This document shows, piece by piece, positions 34,060 to 43,066 of a stretch of 64,000 nucleotides of DNA. The notes beneath the pieces are model-generated. The model had not been told where the DNA came from, made no database searches, and saw only the letters and a program-made list of their open reading frames with translations. How positions within the stretch are numbered: the stretch's first letter is position 1; every line of letters starts with the position of its first letter. This DNA is from Vreelandella piezotolerans. GTDB taxonomy: Bacteria; Pseudomonadota; Gammaproteobacteria; Pseudomonadales; Halomonadaceae. The DNA lies in NCBI RefSeq assembly GCF_012427705.1, contig NZ_CP048602.1:1550001-1614000 (forward strand). The letters are read 5' to 3'. A program made the position numbers and the translations under genes.

Positions 34060-34824
34060 CTATTCGGCATAGATCATTTTGCGTGTCATGCCGCCGTCGA
34101 CGACGAAATTCTGGCCGGTAATAAAACCAGACTCTTTAGAGAGCAGAAAGTGAGTGAGTGAAGCGATGTCTTCGGGGGTGCCCACGCGGCCGGCCGGGTG
34201 TTGTTCGCGATCGATATCCCGGTGCTCAACCGACTGCTGTCGGCTGGGTTTTTGCCAGTCGCCCACTTCGATCCAGCCGGGGCTGATAGCGTTGACGCGA
34301 ACATCAGGCCCCAGGCTGACCGCCAGCGCATGCGTCAAGGCGACGATGCCGCCTTTGCTGGCGGCGTAGGCTTCAGTGTCCGGCTCGGATTGGATGGCGC
34401 GTGACGAGGCCATCAACACCATGCTGCCGCCGTGAGGACGTAAGTAGGCAGCGCCATGTTTGGCACACAAAAAGGCACCGGTGAGATTGGTGTTCAAGTA
34501 TGCCTGCCATGTCTCTAGCGAAAGCTGCTCCACCGGGCCATGAAAAGGGTCGGCAATGCCAGCGTTATGCACGATACCGTCCAGGCGGCCAAAGTGGGTG
34601 ACGCTTTTTTCGAGGCTAGCCATCACCTGGGCTTCATCGCTGACGTCTGCTGTGAGAATCAGCAGTTGCGACGGATGAGGCAGTCTTTGCGCAGCGGCGT
34701 CGAGGGCTTCGCCATCAATATCGGTAATGACGACACGATGTCCCTCGGTCAAGAGAGTATGGGCAATGCCAAGACCGATGCCTTGGGCGCCACCGGTAAC
34801 GTAGTAGGTGCAGGGTGAGGTCAT
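34060..34824 (-). CDS. Short-chain dehydrogenase/reductase (SDR)
   Basis: A 254-residue classical SDR. The cofactor site is VTGGAQGIGLGIA near the N-terminus with Asp in VVITDIDG, suggesting NAD(H). Also present are the NAG motif in GIVHNAGIAD, the catalytic Ser in VLMASSRA and the catalytic YAASK. The C-terminal block SGFITGQNFVVDGGMTRK is typical. The substrate is unknown. It converges on the monooxygenase-dehydrogenase operon and may act on the same metabolites, though it is not under the same promoter. ATG 34824 is preferred; the longer frame to 34923 adds an unlikely hydrophobic leader. Confidence 0.9.
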   Translation of the reverse strand: MTSPCTYYVTGGAQGIGLGIAHTLLTEGHRVVITDIDGEALDAAAQRLPHPSQLLILTADVSDEAQVMASLEKSVTHFGRLDGIVHNAGIADPFHGPVEQLSLETWQAYLNTNLTGAFLCAKHGAAYLRPHGGSMVLMASSRAIQSEPDTEAYAASKGGIVALTHALAVSLGPDVRVNAISPGWIEVGDWQKPSRQQSVEHRDIDREQHPAGRVGTPEDIASLTHFLLSKESGFITGQNFVVDGGMTRKMIYAE

Positions 34825-35001
34825 GAGTGCGTTTCCAAAGTGGTTGAGTCGTAATCGGCTGCGAGTAGTGCAAATGTAAAATATCGATACAGCCAGCGAC
34901 AGCACCCACATTAAGGCATACATTGACAGTAACTAAACGATCTTAGCGGCGCTATGCCCGATGGATAATATTGGCGGTTAGACACCTTTGAGGTTTATGT
35001 C

Positions 35002-36735
35002 ATGGTGGAGAGTGAACGAGCGCGGCTGCTGGCGTTACATAGTTTAGCCATTTTGGATACTCCGCCAGAGGAGCGCTTCGATCGGATCACCCGATTGGCT
35101 ACTTCCATTTTTGACGTGGACATTGCGTTAGTGTCATTGGTCGATGAGGAGCGCCAGTGGTTCAAGTCACGCCAGGGCATTTCGCTGACACAGACCTGCA
35201 GAAAGGAGTCTTTTTGCGCGCACGCCATCCAGGGAGAGAGCATCTTCGAGATAGAAGATGCCAGTCAAGATTCCCGCTTTGCTGACAATGTGCTGGTCAC
35301 CGCCCGTCGCGGCATTCGCTTCTATGCAGGCGTGCCGCTAACCACTGCCAACGGCTTTCGAGTGGGCACCTTGTGTATCATCCACCCCGAGCCGCGCCGT
35401 TTGAGCCCTTCCCAGCGTCAGGTGTTGACCGACTTGGCGGCGTGCGTAGAAGATGAAATCAATCGAATTGGGCTGGAAAATGAGCTTACCAGGGTCAACG
35501 ACGTCAAACGACAGTTGGCTGACGATGAATCTCGCCAGCGTTCACTGGTGGACGCATTGGCCGCACTTAACGATATCAGCACCTCTAATCATTTAGGTAT
35601 CGATCGGCAATTTCAGGAAGCGTTGGCGTTGGGCTGTCGCTATCTCAATCTTCAAATTGGCATCATTAGCCGTATCGATAGAGGGGTATTCGAAGTCGTC
35701 GCCGTCACGGCGCCGAAGGATGTCACGCTGGCGGCCGGCCAGTGCCTGCCCTTGGCCAATACCTACTGTGACATGACGCTAAAAACCAGCGGTCTATTGG
35801 CCGTTCACGATACGACCGAGAGCGATCTTAGGCATCATCCGTGTTACGACACCTTCGGCCTCAAAGCGTATATGGGATCGTCGATTCAACTGGGTGATCA
35901 GCTCTTTGGGACGGTGAGCTTCTCTTCCGCCGATCCTCGCCAGCACCGTTTTGCTGAAACCGACACACTCTTCATCAAGCTATTGAGCCGTTGGATTGGC
36001 TCGGCGTTAGATCGGCAGCGAGTCGATGCACTGAAGAGCGAGTTCGTTTCCACGGTGAGCCATGAACTTCGCACCCCACTCACGGCCATGACCGGCGGGT
36101 TGAAGCTAGTGCTGGGCGGTGCCACTGGAGAGCTACCCGAGAGCATCCATAAGATGCTCTCCATGGCATTGAAAAACGGCGAGCGGCTGTCGCTATTGAT
36201 CAATGATCTTTTGGATATCGAAAAACTCTTGGCGGGGCAGCTCAATGTTATTTGCCAGCCAAGAGACCTAGGAGAACTGCTCAAGGCTGCGCTACTTGAA
36301 AACCAGCCTTATGCCGACCAGCATGGCGTTGCTTTACGGTTGGAAACGCTATCGAGAGACCGTTTTATTAACGTCGATGTATTGCGCTTTCAGCAGGTCA
36401 TGGCCAACTTACTCTCCAATGCTGCAAAGTTCTCTCGGCTTAACAGTGACGTCGTTATATATTGTGACGAGTTTGATAAAGAGATACGCATCAACGTAAA
36501 GGATAGCGGATGCGGAATACCTGAGGCGTTTAGGGAACGGATTTTCCAAAAATTTTCGCAAGCAGATGCGAGTGATCGACGCGTTAAAGGAGGAACGGGT
36601 TTGGGACTGTCAATCAGTAAGGCGATGACCGAACAAATGGGGGGCACTATCGGTTTTCAATCCACAGAGGGAGAAGGCAGTACGTTTTACATAACTTTCC
36701 CTTATGCGGAGGTGCCTACGCGTGTTCGGCACTGA
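35002..36735 (+). CDS. Soluble sensor histidine kinase with two GAF domains
   Basis: A 577-residue cytoplasmic kinase. GAF 1 (about 20-155) begins LDTPPEERFDRITRLATSIF and contains the typical FCAHAI and FYAGVPL blocks. GAF 2 spans about 195-335. The dimerisation/phosphoacceptor domain has His354 in VSHELRTPLTAM. The ATPase domain has the N-box NLLSNAAKFS, DSGCGIPEAF and GGTGLGLSIS. No membrane segment is present, so a cytoplasmic or diffusible signal is sensed. ATG 35002 has GAGG upstream. It is the first of four signalling genes; its stop overlaps the start region of the hybrid kinase gene, implying coupling. Confidence 0.93.
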   Translation: MVESERARLLALHSLAILDTPPEERFDRITRLATSIFDVDIALVSLVDEERQWFKSRQGISLTQTCRKESFCAHAIQGESIFEIEDASQDSRFADNVLVTARRGIRFYAGVPLTTANGFRVGTLCIIHPEPRRLSPSQRQVLTDLAACVEDEINRIGLENELTRVNDVKRQLADDESRQRSLVDALAALNDISTSNHLGIDRQFQEALALGCRYLNLQIGIISRIDRGVFEVVAVTAPKDVTLAAGQCLPLANTYCDMTLKTSGLLAVHDTTESDLRHHPCYDTFGLKAYMGSSIQLGDQLFGTVSFSSADPRQHRFAETDTLFIKLLSRWIGSALDRQRVDALKSEFVSTVSHELRTPLTAMTGGLKLVLGGATGELPESIHKMLSMALKNGERLSLLINDLLDIEKLLAGQLNVICQPRDLGELLKAALLENQPYADQHGVALRLETLSRDRFINVDVLRFQQVMANLLSNAAKFSRLNSDVVIYCDEFDKEIRINVKDSGCGIPEAFRERIFQKFSQADASDRRVKGGTGLGLSISKAMTEQMGGTIGFQSTEGEGSTFYITFPYAEVPTRVRH

Positions 36736-39700
36736 ACGAATCGGACGCTTCAATGGGGCTCCTTGGTATCTAGGTATTCTGTTTGCGTGTCTGCTCGTCG
36801 CTGGCGTGGCGGGTAATATGCTTCAGCTTTCGGTACTGTTTAACGTTTATTTCGTATTTGGCTCGGTGGCTGTCATGCTGGCCATTGCTTGGCTGGGGAC
36901 ATGGCCAGCGGTACTGATTGGGGTCGCCTCAGGCGTTTATACTTACGCCTTTTGGGAAAATCCCGTCACCGTCATGGTGTTCATCCTAGAGGCGCTCGTG
37001 GTCTCTTGGCTTTACCACCATAAAGTCAAAAACTTGATCATTGCTGCACTGATCTTTTGGACGGCGATCGCCGCCCCGATCGACTTTCTATTATTGCCTT
37101 TGTGGTTAGGATGGAGCCAAGAGCTAACGCTGCTGGTGTATTTAAAACAAGCCATCAACGGTGTTTTCAACGCGGTCATCGCTAGCGCGATCATTATTAT
37201 TTGTGGGCTATCTCAACGGTCTTGGCTGCCGACGGCAGGGGCTTTATTAAGGCTCAAACATCTGCTGTTTTGTGCCCTATTGTCGGTCACATTGATGACG
37301 GGTATTCCGCTGATTCTGTACGAAGGCCATGCCATGCGTCAGGGGCAAGAAAACTTTGTCAACCAAACGCTCAATGCCATGGGCAACGAGCTGGTGGGGC
37401 GTTTGTCGGAACCCGGAGCCGATCAGCGTTTCGTTTACCATATTGGTCGAGTAAGGGCAGATAGCAACGTCAATATTGGACTACTCGATGCAGAGGGTGA
37501 GCTGCTGGCACAGGTAGGTCATCTCAACTCACTAACGCTGGCATCTGGAGATGAACTCATCGATCTAGACGAGCGCATGCGTATGTGGCTTCCAGGCAAT
37601 TTGGATAACCCGGCCGTTCGCTTTTCTCAGGGGTTTTATACACTACAGTTACCTGCCCGCGGCGTAGGAGGTGTCGATCACGTATTGTTAGAGACGCCGG
37701 CACTGCCTACCGTGCGTGCCATGGAAGCTTATCGGACCGTTTTGTTTGCCATGTTAGCGGCAGTATTGATCTTTGGCATCGTGGCGGCTGAACTCTTGAT
37801 CCGTATGATTACTCAGCCGCTAACCCGTCTCGGCAAAAAAGGGCGGACGCTGAGCGATTCGATTGCCAAAGGCAAAACGCCCAAACTTCCCGACAGTCGC
37901 ATCGTCGAGTTCCAGCAGCTATCTAATTTATTGGGTGCGATGAGCGCGGAGCTCAGCGATGCCTTCAAACGCCTTCGCCATACGCAGAGCAATTTAGAGC
38001 GCGAGGTCGATCAACGCACCAGAGCACTCGCCAGTAGCAACGATTTGCTGAGCTCGGTACTCGATGCTGCCGTGGATTTTGCCATTATCGCCATGGATAC
38101 CCAGGGAGTGATCAAGCTGTTCAACAAAGGTGCTGAAGACCTTTTGGGATATCAGGCGAGCGAGGTCATCGGAGTGCAAACTCCCATGCTGTTTCACGAT
38201 GCCGACGAAGTCGAACAGCGGCTCCTCGAACTGAGCCAGAGTGCAGGCCATACATTGACGCCCTTGGAGGTGTTTACCCACCGGGCTGCCCTGGAAAAGC
38301 GCGATGTCAACGAGTGGACCTATCTGACCCGCGCGGGCGATCGTGTGCCCATCAAGCTGGTGGTGACCGCTATTAAAGATCAGCAAGGCACGATTACCGG
38401 TTACTTGGGCATTGCCGAAGATATTTCTGAATCGAAGCGCGTCGAGCAAATGAAAAACGAGTTTGTCTCGACCGTGAGTCATGAGCTGCGTACGCCGCTT
38501 ACGTCCATTTCGGGAGCGCTGGGTATGGTCGCTGCCGGGGCGCTTGGCAGCGTGCCGGATACCGTCATGCGTATGGTCAACATCGCGCATAAAAATAGTC
38601 AGCGGCTCACCCACTTGATCAACGACCTGCTGGATATCGAAAAAATAGCCGCCGGTAAACTGGCGTTCGATATGCAGTGGCAGCCGCTGCAGCGTTTACT
38701 GGAAAGTGCCATCGAGGAGAATCGCCACTATCGCCATGAGCGGCAGGTGACGTTGACGCTGGATAATCCTCATCCGGATACACAGGTGCGTGTCGACGGT
38801 CAGCGGCTTCGTCAGGTCATGGCGAACCTGCTCTCCAATGCCGTGAAGTTTTCGCCGGAGGGAGGAGAAGTCCAAATCAGTGTCGATAAGCAAGACCATA
38901 GGATGATGGTGACCGTCAAAGACGATGGGCCGGGAATTCCCGACCACTTCAAAGGCCATATTTTTAGTAAGTTCGCACAAGTCGATGCCTCCGACTCGCG
39001 GGCGAAAGGGGGAACGGGGTTGGGTTTGGCGATTACGCGCGAGCTAATCGAGCACATGGAAGGTGAGATGGGCTACGATTCAGAAGAGGGCAAGGGCAGC
39101 TGTTTCTGGTTCTCCCTGCCTCTTCATCCCTCGGATACTCTTAGTGATTCGCGGGGCGCTGACGCGGGCCGAGTGCTGGTGATCGAGGATGATCCTTCCG
39201 TCGTGCGTGTTCTTTTTGAAACATTGGCTCAAGCCGGTTTCGAAGTGGACTCTGCCTTGGACGGTGCCATGGCGCTAGAGAAACTGGCCAACCAACACTA
39301 TGACGCCATCACCGTCGATATTGGACTACCCGACATGAGCGGTTTCGAAGTGATTCATGCGCTGCGACAGCAGCGGGCGTCGAAGCATACCCCCGTCATG
39401 GTGGTGACGGGGAGCATGGAGCGAGGCAGTGTCGCTCTGGAAGGTCACTTAGAGGACATCGCTTGGTTGGCAAAACCCATTCAGACTGAACACCTGCTAG
39501 CACTACTCAGCGAGCAGATGCAGACTCATCAAGAGCGCCTGAGGCTACTGCATATCGAGGATGACCCCGACCTCCATGCGGTCATACGCGCCATGCTTGA
39601 TGAGCATGCAGAGTGTGATCACGCGGTGAGCGTGGCCATGGCACGTCGCCACTTAGCCTATCGACGCTACGATGCCATTATTTTGGATATTGGTCTGCCT

Positions 39701-39904
39701 GACGGCGAAGGTTGGGATTTACTAGAGCAGATTCGTGAAGAGCAGCCCCACGCGCGAATCATTATCCTATCTGGGCAGTCCATCAGTGAAGCAGATCAAC
39801 ATCGTGTCGAGACGGTGTTCTTGAAATCGCGCATTAGTCCGACAGAGTTGCTCGAGGCAATTCAACAACGAACCCAACTGGTCCAGATGGTGGATAACGA
39901 ATGA
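36722..39904 (+). CDS. Membrane hybrid histidine kinase (MASE-like, PAS, HK, two receivers)
   Basis: A 1060-residue inner membrane hybrid kinase. About five N-terminal hydrophobic segments (about 15-165) form a MASE-like sensor. A further segment (about 180-200), a periplasmic region, a transmembrane helix near 340-360 and a HAMP-like linker follow. A PAS domain lies at about 435-560 and the kinase core has His587 in VSHELRTPL with NLLSNAVKFS and GGTGLGLAIT. Two receivers have phosphoacceptors Asp866 and Asp989. GTG 36722 is chosen because GGAGGT (36708-36713) sits eight bases upstream; ATG 36704 is the alternative. Its end overlaps the next gene by four bases. Confidence 0.92.
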   Translation: MFGTERIGRFNGAPWYLGILFACLLVAGVAGNMLQLSVLFNVYFVFGSVAVMLAIAWLGTWPAVLIGVASGVYTYAFWENPVTVMVFILEALVVSWLYHHKVKNLIIAALIFWTAIAAPIDFLLLPLWLGWSQELTLLVYLKQAINGVFNAVIASAIIIICGLSQRSWLPTAGALLRLKHLLFCALLSVTLMTGIPLILYEGHAMRQGQENFVNQTLNAMGNELVGRLSEPGADQRFVYHIGRVRADSNVNIGLLDAEGELLAQVGHLNSLTLASGDELIDLDERMRMWLPGNLDNPAVRFSQGFYTLQLPARGVGGVDHVLLETPALPTVRAMEAYRTVLFAMLAAVLIFGIVAAELLIRMITQPLTRLGKKGRTLSDSIAKGKTPKLPDSRIVEFQQLSNLLGAMSAELSDAFKRLRHTQSNLEREVDQRTRALASSNDLLSSVLDAAVDFAIIAMDTQGVIKLFNKGAEDLLGYQASEVIGVQTPMLFHDADEVEQRLLELSQSAGHTLTPLEVFTHRAALEKRDVNEWTYLTRAGDRVPIKLVVTAIKDQQGTITGYLGIAEDISESKRVEQMKNEFVSTVSHELRTPLTSISGALGMVAAGALGSVPDTVMRMVNIAHKNSQRLTHLINDLLDIEKIAAGKLAFDMQWQPLQRLLESAIEENRHYRHERQVTLTLDNPHPDTQVRVDGQRLRQVMANLLSNAVKFSPEGGEVQISVDKQDHRMMVTVKDDGPGIPDHFKGHIFSKFAQVDASDSRAKGGTGLGLAITRELIEHMEGEMGYDSEEGKGSCFWFSLPLHPSDTLSDSRGADAGRVLVIEDDPSVVRVLFETLAQAGFEVDSALDGAMALEKLANQHYDAITVDIGLPDMSGFEVIHALRQQRASKHTPVMVVTGSMERGSVALEGHLEDIAWLAKPIQTEHLLALLSEQMQTHQERLRLLHIEDDPDLHAVIRAMLDEHAECDHAVSVAMARRHLAYRRYDAIILDIGLPDGEGWDLLEQIREEQPHARIIILSGQSISEADQHRVETVFLKSRISPTELLEAIQQRTQLVQMVDNE

Positions 39905-40293
39905 GCAGCTTAGAGCGTATTTTGTATGTAGAAGATGATCCCGATATCCAAACGGTAGCGACACTTGCTCTCGAAGTCGTCGGTGGTTTTAACGTCAAAG
40001 TCTGTGCTTCAGGGGAGCAGGCATTGGAAGAAGCCGAAGCGTTCGCCCCAGACATGATTCTACTCGATGTCATGATGCCTGGTATGGATGGGCCATCGAC
40101 GCTAGCGGCGTTGCGTCAACGCTCGAGTCTCGAGAAAGTGCCTATCGCGTTCATGACCGCCAAAGTACAACCCCACGAGGTGGATCAACTCATCGCACTC
40201 GGTGCCGAAAGCGTGATTGCCAAACCGTTCGATCCCATGACCCTGGCTAATCAAGTTCGCACTCTTTGGGAGCAGGCGTGTGGCAAATCATGA
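39901..40293 (+). CDS. Single-domain response regulator (receiver only)
   Basis: A 130-residue CheY-like receiver with no output domain. The acidic pocket is YVEDDPD, the phosphoacceptor is Asp56 in ILLDVMMPGMDG, the switch Thr is in AFMTAK and the Lys in VIAKPFDPM. It overlaps the hybrid kinase gene by ATGA and the next gene by 14 bases, so all are translated from one transcript. It probably acts as a phosphate shuttle or sink between the hybrid kinase and the Hpt-containing protein. Confidence 0.92.
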   Translation: MSSLERILYVEDDPDIQTVATLALEVVGGFNVKVCASGEQALEEAEAFAPDMILLDVMMPGMDGPSTLAALRQRSSLEKVPIAFMTAKVQPHEVDQLIALGAESVIAKPFDPMTLANQVRTLWEQACGKS

Positions 40294-41944
40294 TCAACAG
40301 TCGCTAGAGCACAAACTGGCACTGCTCAAACAAACCTATCAGCATAATCTGCAAGCCGAATTGGCATCGTTGTGCAGTGTGCTCACGCGTTTGCAGCAAA
40401 CGTTACGTGCTCAGCTAATGGTCACCACCGAAGCCCCGTCCAGTGGCGACCCACAAGCCCCTCGGGATACGTTGACCGATGTCTACCATCGACTACACAA
40501 ACTGGCAGGGTCGGCAGGGACGTTTGGTTTCGATACGATCGGCAGCCAAGCACGGCTGTTGGAAAATGGCCTTAAGCGCTGGCTGGAGGAGAGCGATCAA
40601 GCCATCGATCTTCAGCTCGTCAACGTGGTGAGTAGTCAATTACAGTCGATGCAAATCGAGCTTGTGCCTAGTTTGCAGCAGGCGCCTAGCGTTGATGGGC
40701 CTCAAGAAATCAATGGCACATCCGCTAAGATTTGGCTGATCGAAGAAGATGACGAGCTCGGTAAGCATATCCGTGAACAGTTGATGAACTTCAGTTATGA
40801 CGTCCGCCTTTTCGACTCTGTGCCAGAGGCGTGCCAAGCGATCGCCAATCAGTCTCCCGATATTTTGATCGTAGACGCCATGGCAGGCGTGGGACACCTT
40901 GCACCGTTGCAAGCGCTCCCTTGCCCACTGCTTTTCATCAGCGACTGTGACTCCTTCGATGCACGAATGCGAGCGGCACAGTTAAATGCGCATGGCTATT
41001 TTTTGAAGCCACTGAACATACCGCAATTGGTGAACCGTCTGGAGCAGCTACTTCAAGAGCGTCAATCGCCACCCGCTCGTATTCTCGTCGTGGACGACGA
41101 CCAACAGCTGGCGGCTTATTACCAGCTCGTGCTAGAAGCCGCAGGGATGGAAGTGCGTATCCTCGACAATCCCCGCCATATCATCGATCAACTTGCCTCG
41201 TTTAGACCCGAGCTCTTACTGATGGATGTGCACATGCCGGATTACGATGGCCCTGATTTAGCGTCAGTGGTTCGGCAGTATGACGAGTGGAGTAGTCTGC
41301 CCATCGTCTTCTTGTCGGCAGAGATGGACTTAGGTAAGCAGGTAGATGCGCTCAGCCACGGAGCCGATGACTTCCTCACCAAGCCCATTCTCGCTGCGCA
41401 GCTGGTAGCCTCGATTCGTGTGCGCGTGGCCCGCTCACGCACACTGTCGGCGCTGCTCAATAAAGACAGTCTGACCGGGCTGCTCAAGCATGCCAGCATT
41501 AAAAGTGCCGCGATCAATGAGATATGTCGTGGCTTCCGGCAGCACTATTCGGTGGTGGTCGCCATGGTGGACATCGACCATTTCAAATCGGTGAACGATA
41601 CCTATGGCCATGCCACAGGGGACGTCGTGATTGCGTCAGTGGCGACGCTGCTGCGTCAGCGCCTACGCCAAACCGATATGATTGGCCGGTATGGGGGCGA
41701 GGAGTTTTTAGTGGTGCTGCCACACTGCAGCGCAGAGGACGGTCGGAAGCGCTTGGAAGACATTCGCCAGTACTTTTCTCGCCTGCGCTTTAACCAAGGG
41801 GAGCAGGAGTTTGCGTGCACGCTCTCGGCAGGTATGGTCTGTAGCACCGACGTATCAGAGGACAACAAAGACCGTCTCTTGGTTTTAGCAGATGAGGCAC
41901 TTTATCGAGCCAAGCGCGGCGGCCGCAATCAAGTAAGCCAGTAA
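40280..41944 (+). CDS. Hpt-REC-REC-GGDEF response regulator (diguanylate cyclase)
   Basis: A 554-residue soluble output protein. An N-terminal Hpt domain has His73 in LHKLAGSAGTFGF. Receiver 1 (about 150-265) keeps Asp199 and a Lys but has a Ser in place of the switch Thr. Receiver 2 (about 270-385) has Asp316 in LLMDVHMPDYDG. The GGDEF domain (about 395-550) carries MVDIDHFKSVNDTYGH and an intact GGEEF motif at about residue 472, so cyclic di-GMP synthesis is expected. No RxxD inhibitory site is evident. The start is GTG 40280, inside the upstream receiver gene. A terminator follows at 42000. Confidence 0.93.
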   Translation: MANHDQQSLEHKLALLKQTYQHNLQAELASLCSVLTRLQQTLRAQLMVTTEAPSSGDPQAPRDTLTDVYHRLHKLAGSAGTFGFDTIGSQARLLENGLKRWLEESDQAIDLQLVNVVSSQLQSMQIELVPSLQQAPSVDGPQEINGTSAKIWLIEEDDELGKHIREQLMNFSYDVRLFDSVPEACQAIANQSPDILIVDAMAGVGHLAPLQALPCPLLFISDCDSFDARMRAAQLNAHGYFLKPLNIPQLVNRLEQLLQERQSPPARILVVDDDQQLAAYYQLVLEAAGMEVRILDNPRHIIDQLASFRPELLLMDVHMPDYDGPDLASVVRQYDEWSSLPIVFLSAEMDLGKQVDALSHGADDFLTKPILAAQLVASIRVRVARSRTLSALLNKDSLTGLLKHASIKSAAINEICRGFRQHYSVVVAMVDIDHFKSVNDTYGHATGDVVIASVATLLRQRLRQTDMIGRYGGEEFLVVLPHCSAEDGRKRLEDIRQYFSRLRFNQGEQEFACTLSAGMVCSTDVSEDNKDRLLVLADEALYRAKRGGRNQVSQ

Positions 41945-41999
41945 GGCTAGTTGCTGGTGGCGGTTGAGTGATTCGTTATGAAGCAATGCAGCGAAAAAT

Positions 42000-42021
42000 G
42001 CGCGCCGCTGGTGCGCTTTTT
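42000..42021 (+). terminator. Intrinsic terminator of the phosphorelay operon
   Basis: GCGCGCC (42000-42006) pairs with GGTGCGC (42010-42016), one G-U wobble, with a three-base loop, followed by TTTTTC. It lies 55 bases after the GGDEF gene stop. Confidence 0.7.
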
Positions 42022-42027
42022 CATGGG

Positions 42028-42055
42028 GTAAAGAGATAGCGAACGCTTTCTTTAC
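42028..42055. promoter_or_regulatory. Dyad upstream of a sigma-54-type promoter (possible enhancer)
   Basis: Nested complementary arms GTAAAG...CTTTAC (42028-42033, 42050-42055) and AGCG-AA-CGCT (42038-42047) centre near 42042. That is about 85 bases upstream of the start predicted from the promoter at 42101, a suitable place for an enhancer-binding activator. Confidence 0.45.
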
Positions 42056-42100
42056 TCATTTATTTAGTAAGGTTATGTTTTTTAATAGAAATTATTTTTT

Positions 42101-42116
42101 TGGCACGCAGCTCGCA
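42101..42116 (+). promoter_or_regulatory. Sigma-54-type promoter in the 495-base gap
   Basis: TGGCAC-GCAGC-TCGCA matches TGGCAC-N5-TTGCW with one mismatch and exact GG/GC spacing, directly after a T-tract. The predicted start is near 42127. No annotated gene starts within 300 bases; a terminator follows 125 bases downstream. Confidence 0.55.
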
Positions 42117-42126
42117 ATATAAAAGG

Positions 42127-42274
42127 TAACTCGCAAATGAATAGAGTCATTAAGGTCGCGATGCAACCGGCACTCAATGCTCTCCCTTCTTTGCAACGTT
42201 GCCGCGGCGCTGCCCGGCAATACACCGAGTGAGCTGGCGTGCTCCACCTGGGTCCCCTTCGGGGGACTTTTTTT
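42127..42274 (+). ncRNA. Candidate small RNA, about 148 nt, sigma-54 promoter to intrinsic terminator
   Basis: The segment runs from the predicted start of the -24/-12 promoter to the T-run of the terminator at 42252-42274. An internal hairpin pairs TTGCCG (42199-42204) with CGGCAA (42215-42220). A 31-codon frame starting MNRVIKVAMQP (ATG 42138) lies inside but has no convincing ribosome binding site. I do not recognise it as a known RNA family. A short leader peptide gene or an untranslated remnant are alternatives. Confidence 0.4.
42252..42274 (+). terminator. Strong intrinsic terminator of the candidate small RNA
   Basis: GTCCCC (42252-42257) pairs with GGGGAC (42262-42267) around a TTCG tetraloop, followed by seven T residues. 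There is no recognisable gene in the 300 bases before it, which is why a short transcript is proposed. Confidence 0.88.
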
Positions 42275-42334
42275 ATGCTCGTTTGTCAAGCGCGATAGTT
42301 AACAAAAGCTATCAGAGCCAGAAAACCTATAATA

Positions 42335-42352
42335 AAATTTCACATGAAATTT
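42335..42352. promoter_or_regulatory. Operator-like palindrome at the ompW-type promoter
   Basis: AAATTTCA-CA-TGAAATTT is a perfect inverted repeat that overlaps the start of the -35 box of the porin promoter, a position suited to repression. The regulator is unknown. Confidence 0.5.
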
Positions 42353-42379
42353 GGAAACGGTGTTCTTATACTATATATT
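42351..42379 (+). promoter_or_regulatory. Sigma-70 promoter of the OmpW-like porin gene
   Basis: TTGGAA (42351-42356), a 17-base spacer and TATATT (42374-42379) form a good housekeeping promoter, about 62 bases before the ATG at 42441. Confidence 0.55.
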
Positions 42380-42440
42380 GTATAGGTTAGCTGGCGTTGA
42401 CCAGCATCAATCCCAAGCAAGATGCAAGAGGATGACCCTG

Positions 42441-43049
42441 ATGAGCAAAATGAAATTGATCACCGCCGCTATCGTGTCTGCCAGTGCCGTCATGGCGAGC
42501 CAAGCCGTTATGGCCTACGAAGCAGGCGATGTGTTTGTTCGCGGCGGTGTTGCCCAAACGGATACGGGCTCAGGTAATGGCAATGTTGGCGGTGCGGACC
42601 TCAACGTACAAAGCGCACGTGGGTTCACTTATGGTGCGGGCTACCTGTTCAGCGACAAATTTGGCGTCGAACTCAACAGCTCTGAAAAATTCGAGCATGA
42701 CTTGAACACGACACCGGGCGGCAGCGCAGGTAGCGTCGACCGTCTGCCGGTGAACCTGCTGGTCAACTACTACCCGATGGGTGGTTTGGACTCGAAAGTT
42801 CAGCCTTACGTAGGTCTTGGTTTGAACTACACGAGTTTTTCCAGCGAGCCATCCGGCTTGAGCATCGACGAGAGCTACGGCGCCATCGGCCAAGCGGGTG
42901 TGGATTTGGCAGTGACGGATAACGTCATGCTGAACGGCTATGTTAGCTACGCGGACGTGAGCGCCGACATCAATGCGGCTGGCGCCACCGTTGGCGAAGT
43001 CGATATCGAGCCAGTGACGATCGGCGGCGGTATTACTTACCGTTTCTAA
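42441..43049 (+). CDS. OmpW-family outer membrane protein
   Basis: A 202-residue outer membrane beta-barrel. The signal peptide MSKMKLITAAIVSASAVMAS ends near QAVMA, followed by YEAGDVFVRGGVAQ, the usual OmpW start. Repeated amphipathic strands follow (FTYGAGYLFSDKFGVELNSS, QPYVGLGLNYTSF, ITYRF). The last residue is Phe, as for barrel-assembly substrates. OmpW proteins form small channels for hydrophobic compounds and respond to osmotic or oxidative stress. ATG 42441 has AAGAGG nine bases upstream. The gene has its own promoter with an overlapping palindrome. Confidence 0.9.
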   Translation: MSKMKLITAAIVSASAVMASQAVMAYEAGDVFVRGGVAQTDTGSGNGNVGGADLNVQSARGFTYGAGYLFSDKFGVELNSSEKFEHDLNTTPGGSAGSVDRLPVNLLVNYYPMGGLDSKVQPYVGLGLNYTSFSSEPSGLSIDESYGAIGQAGVDLAVTDNVMLNGYVSYADVSADINAAGATVGEVDIEPVTIGGGITYRF

Positions 43050-43066
43050 ACCAATCCGATACATAT

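Noticed and set aside
34923..34951. Sigma-70 promoter starting at the TTGACA at 34923
   Set aside because: No acceptable -10 box lies 16-18 bases downstream.
42127..42274. tRNA gene in the 42.1-42.3 kb gap
   Set aside because: No cloverleaf arms or TTCGAnnC loop; only single hairpins were found.
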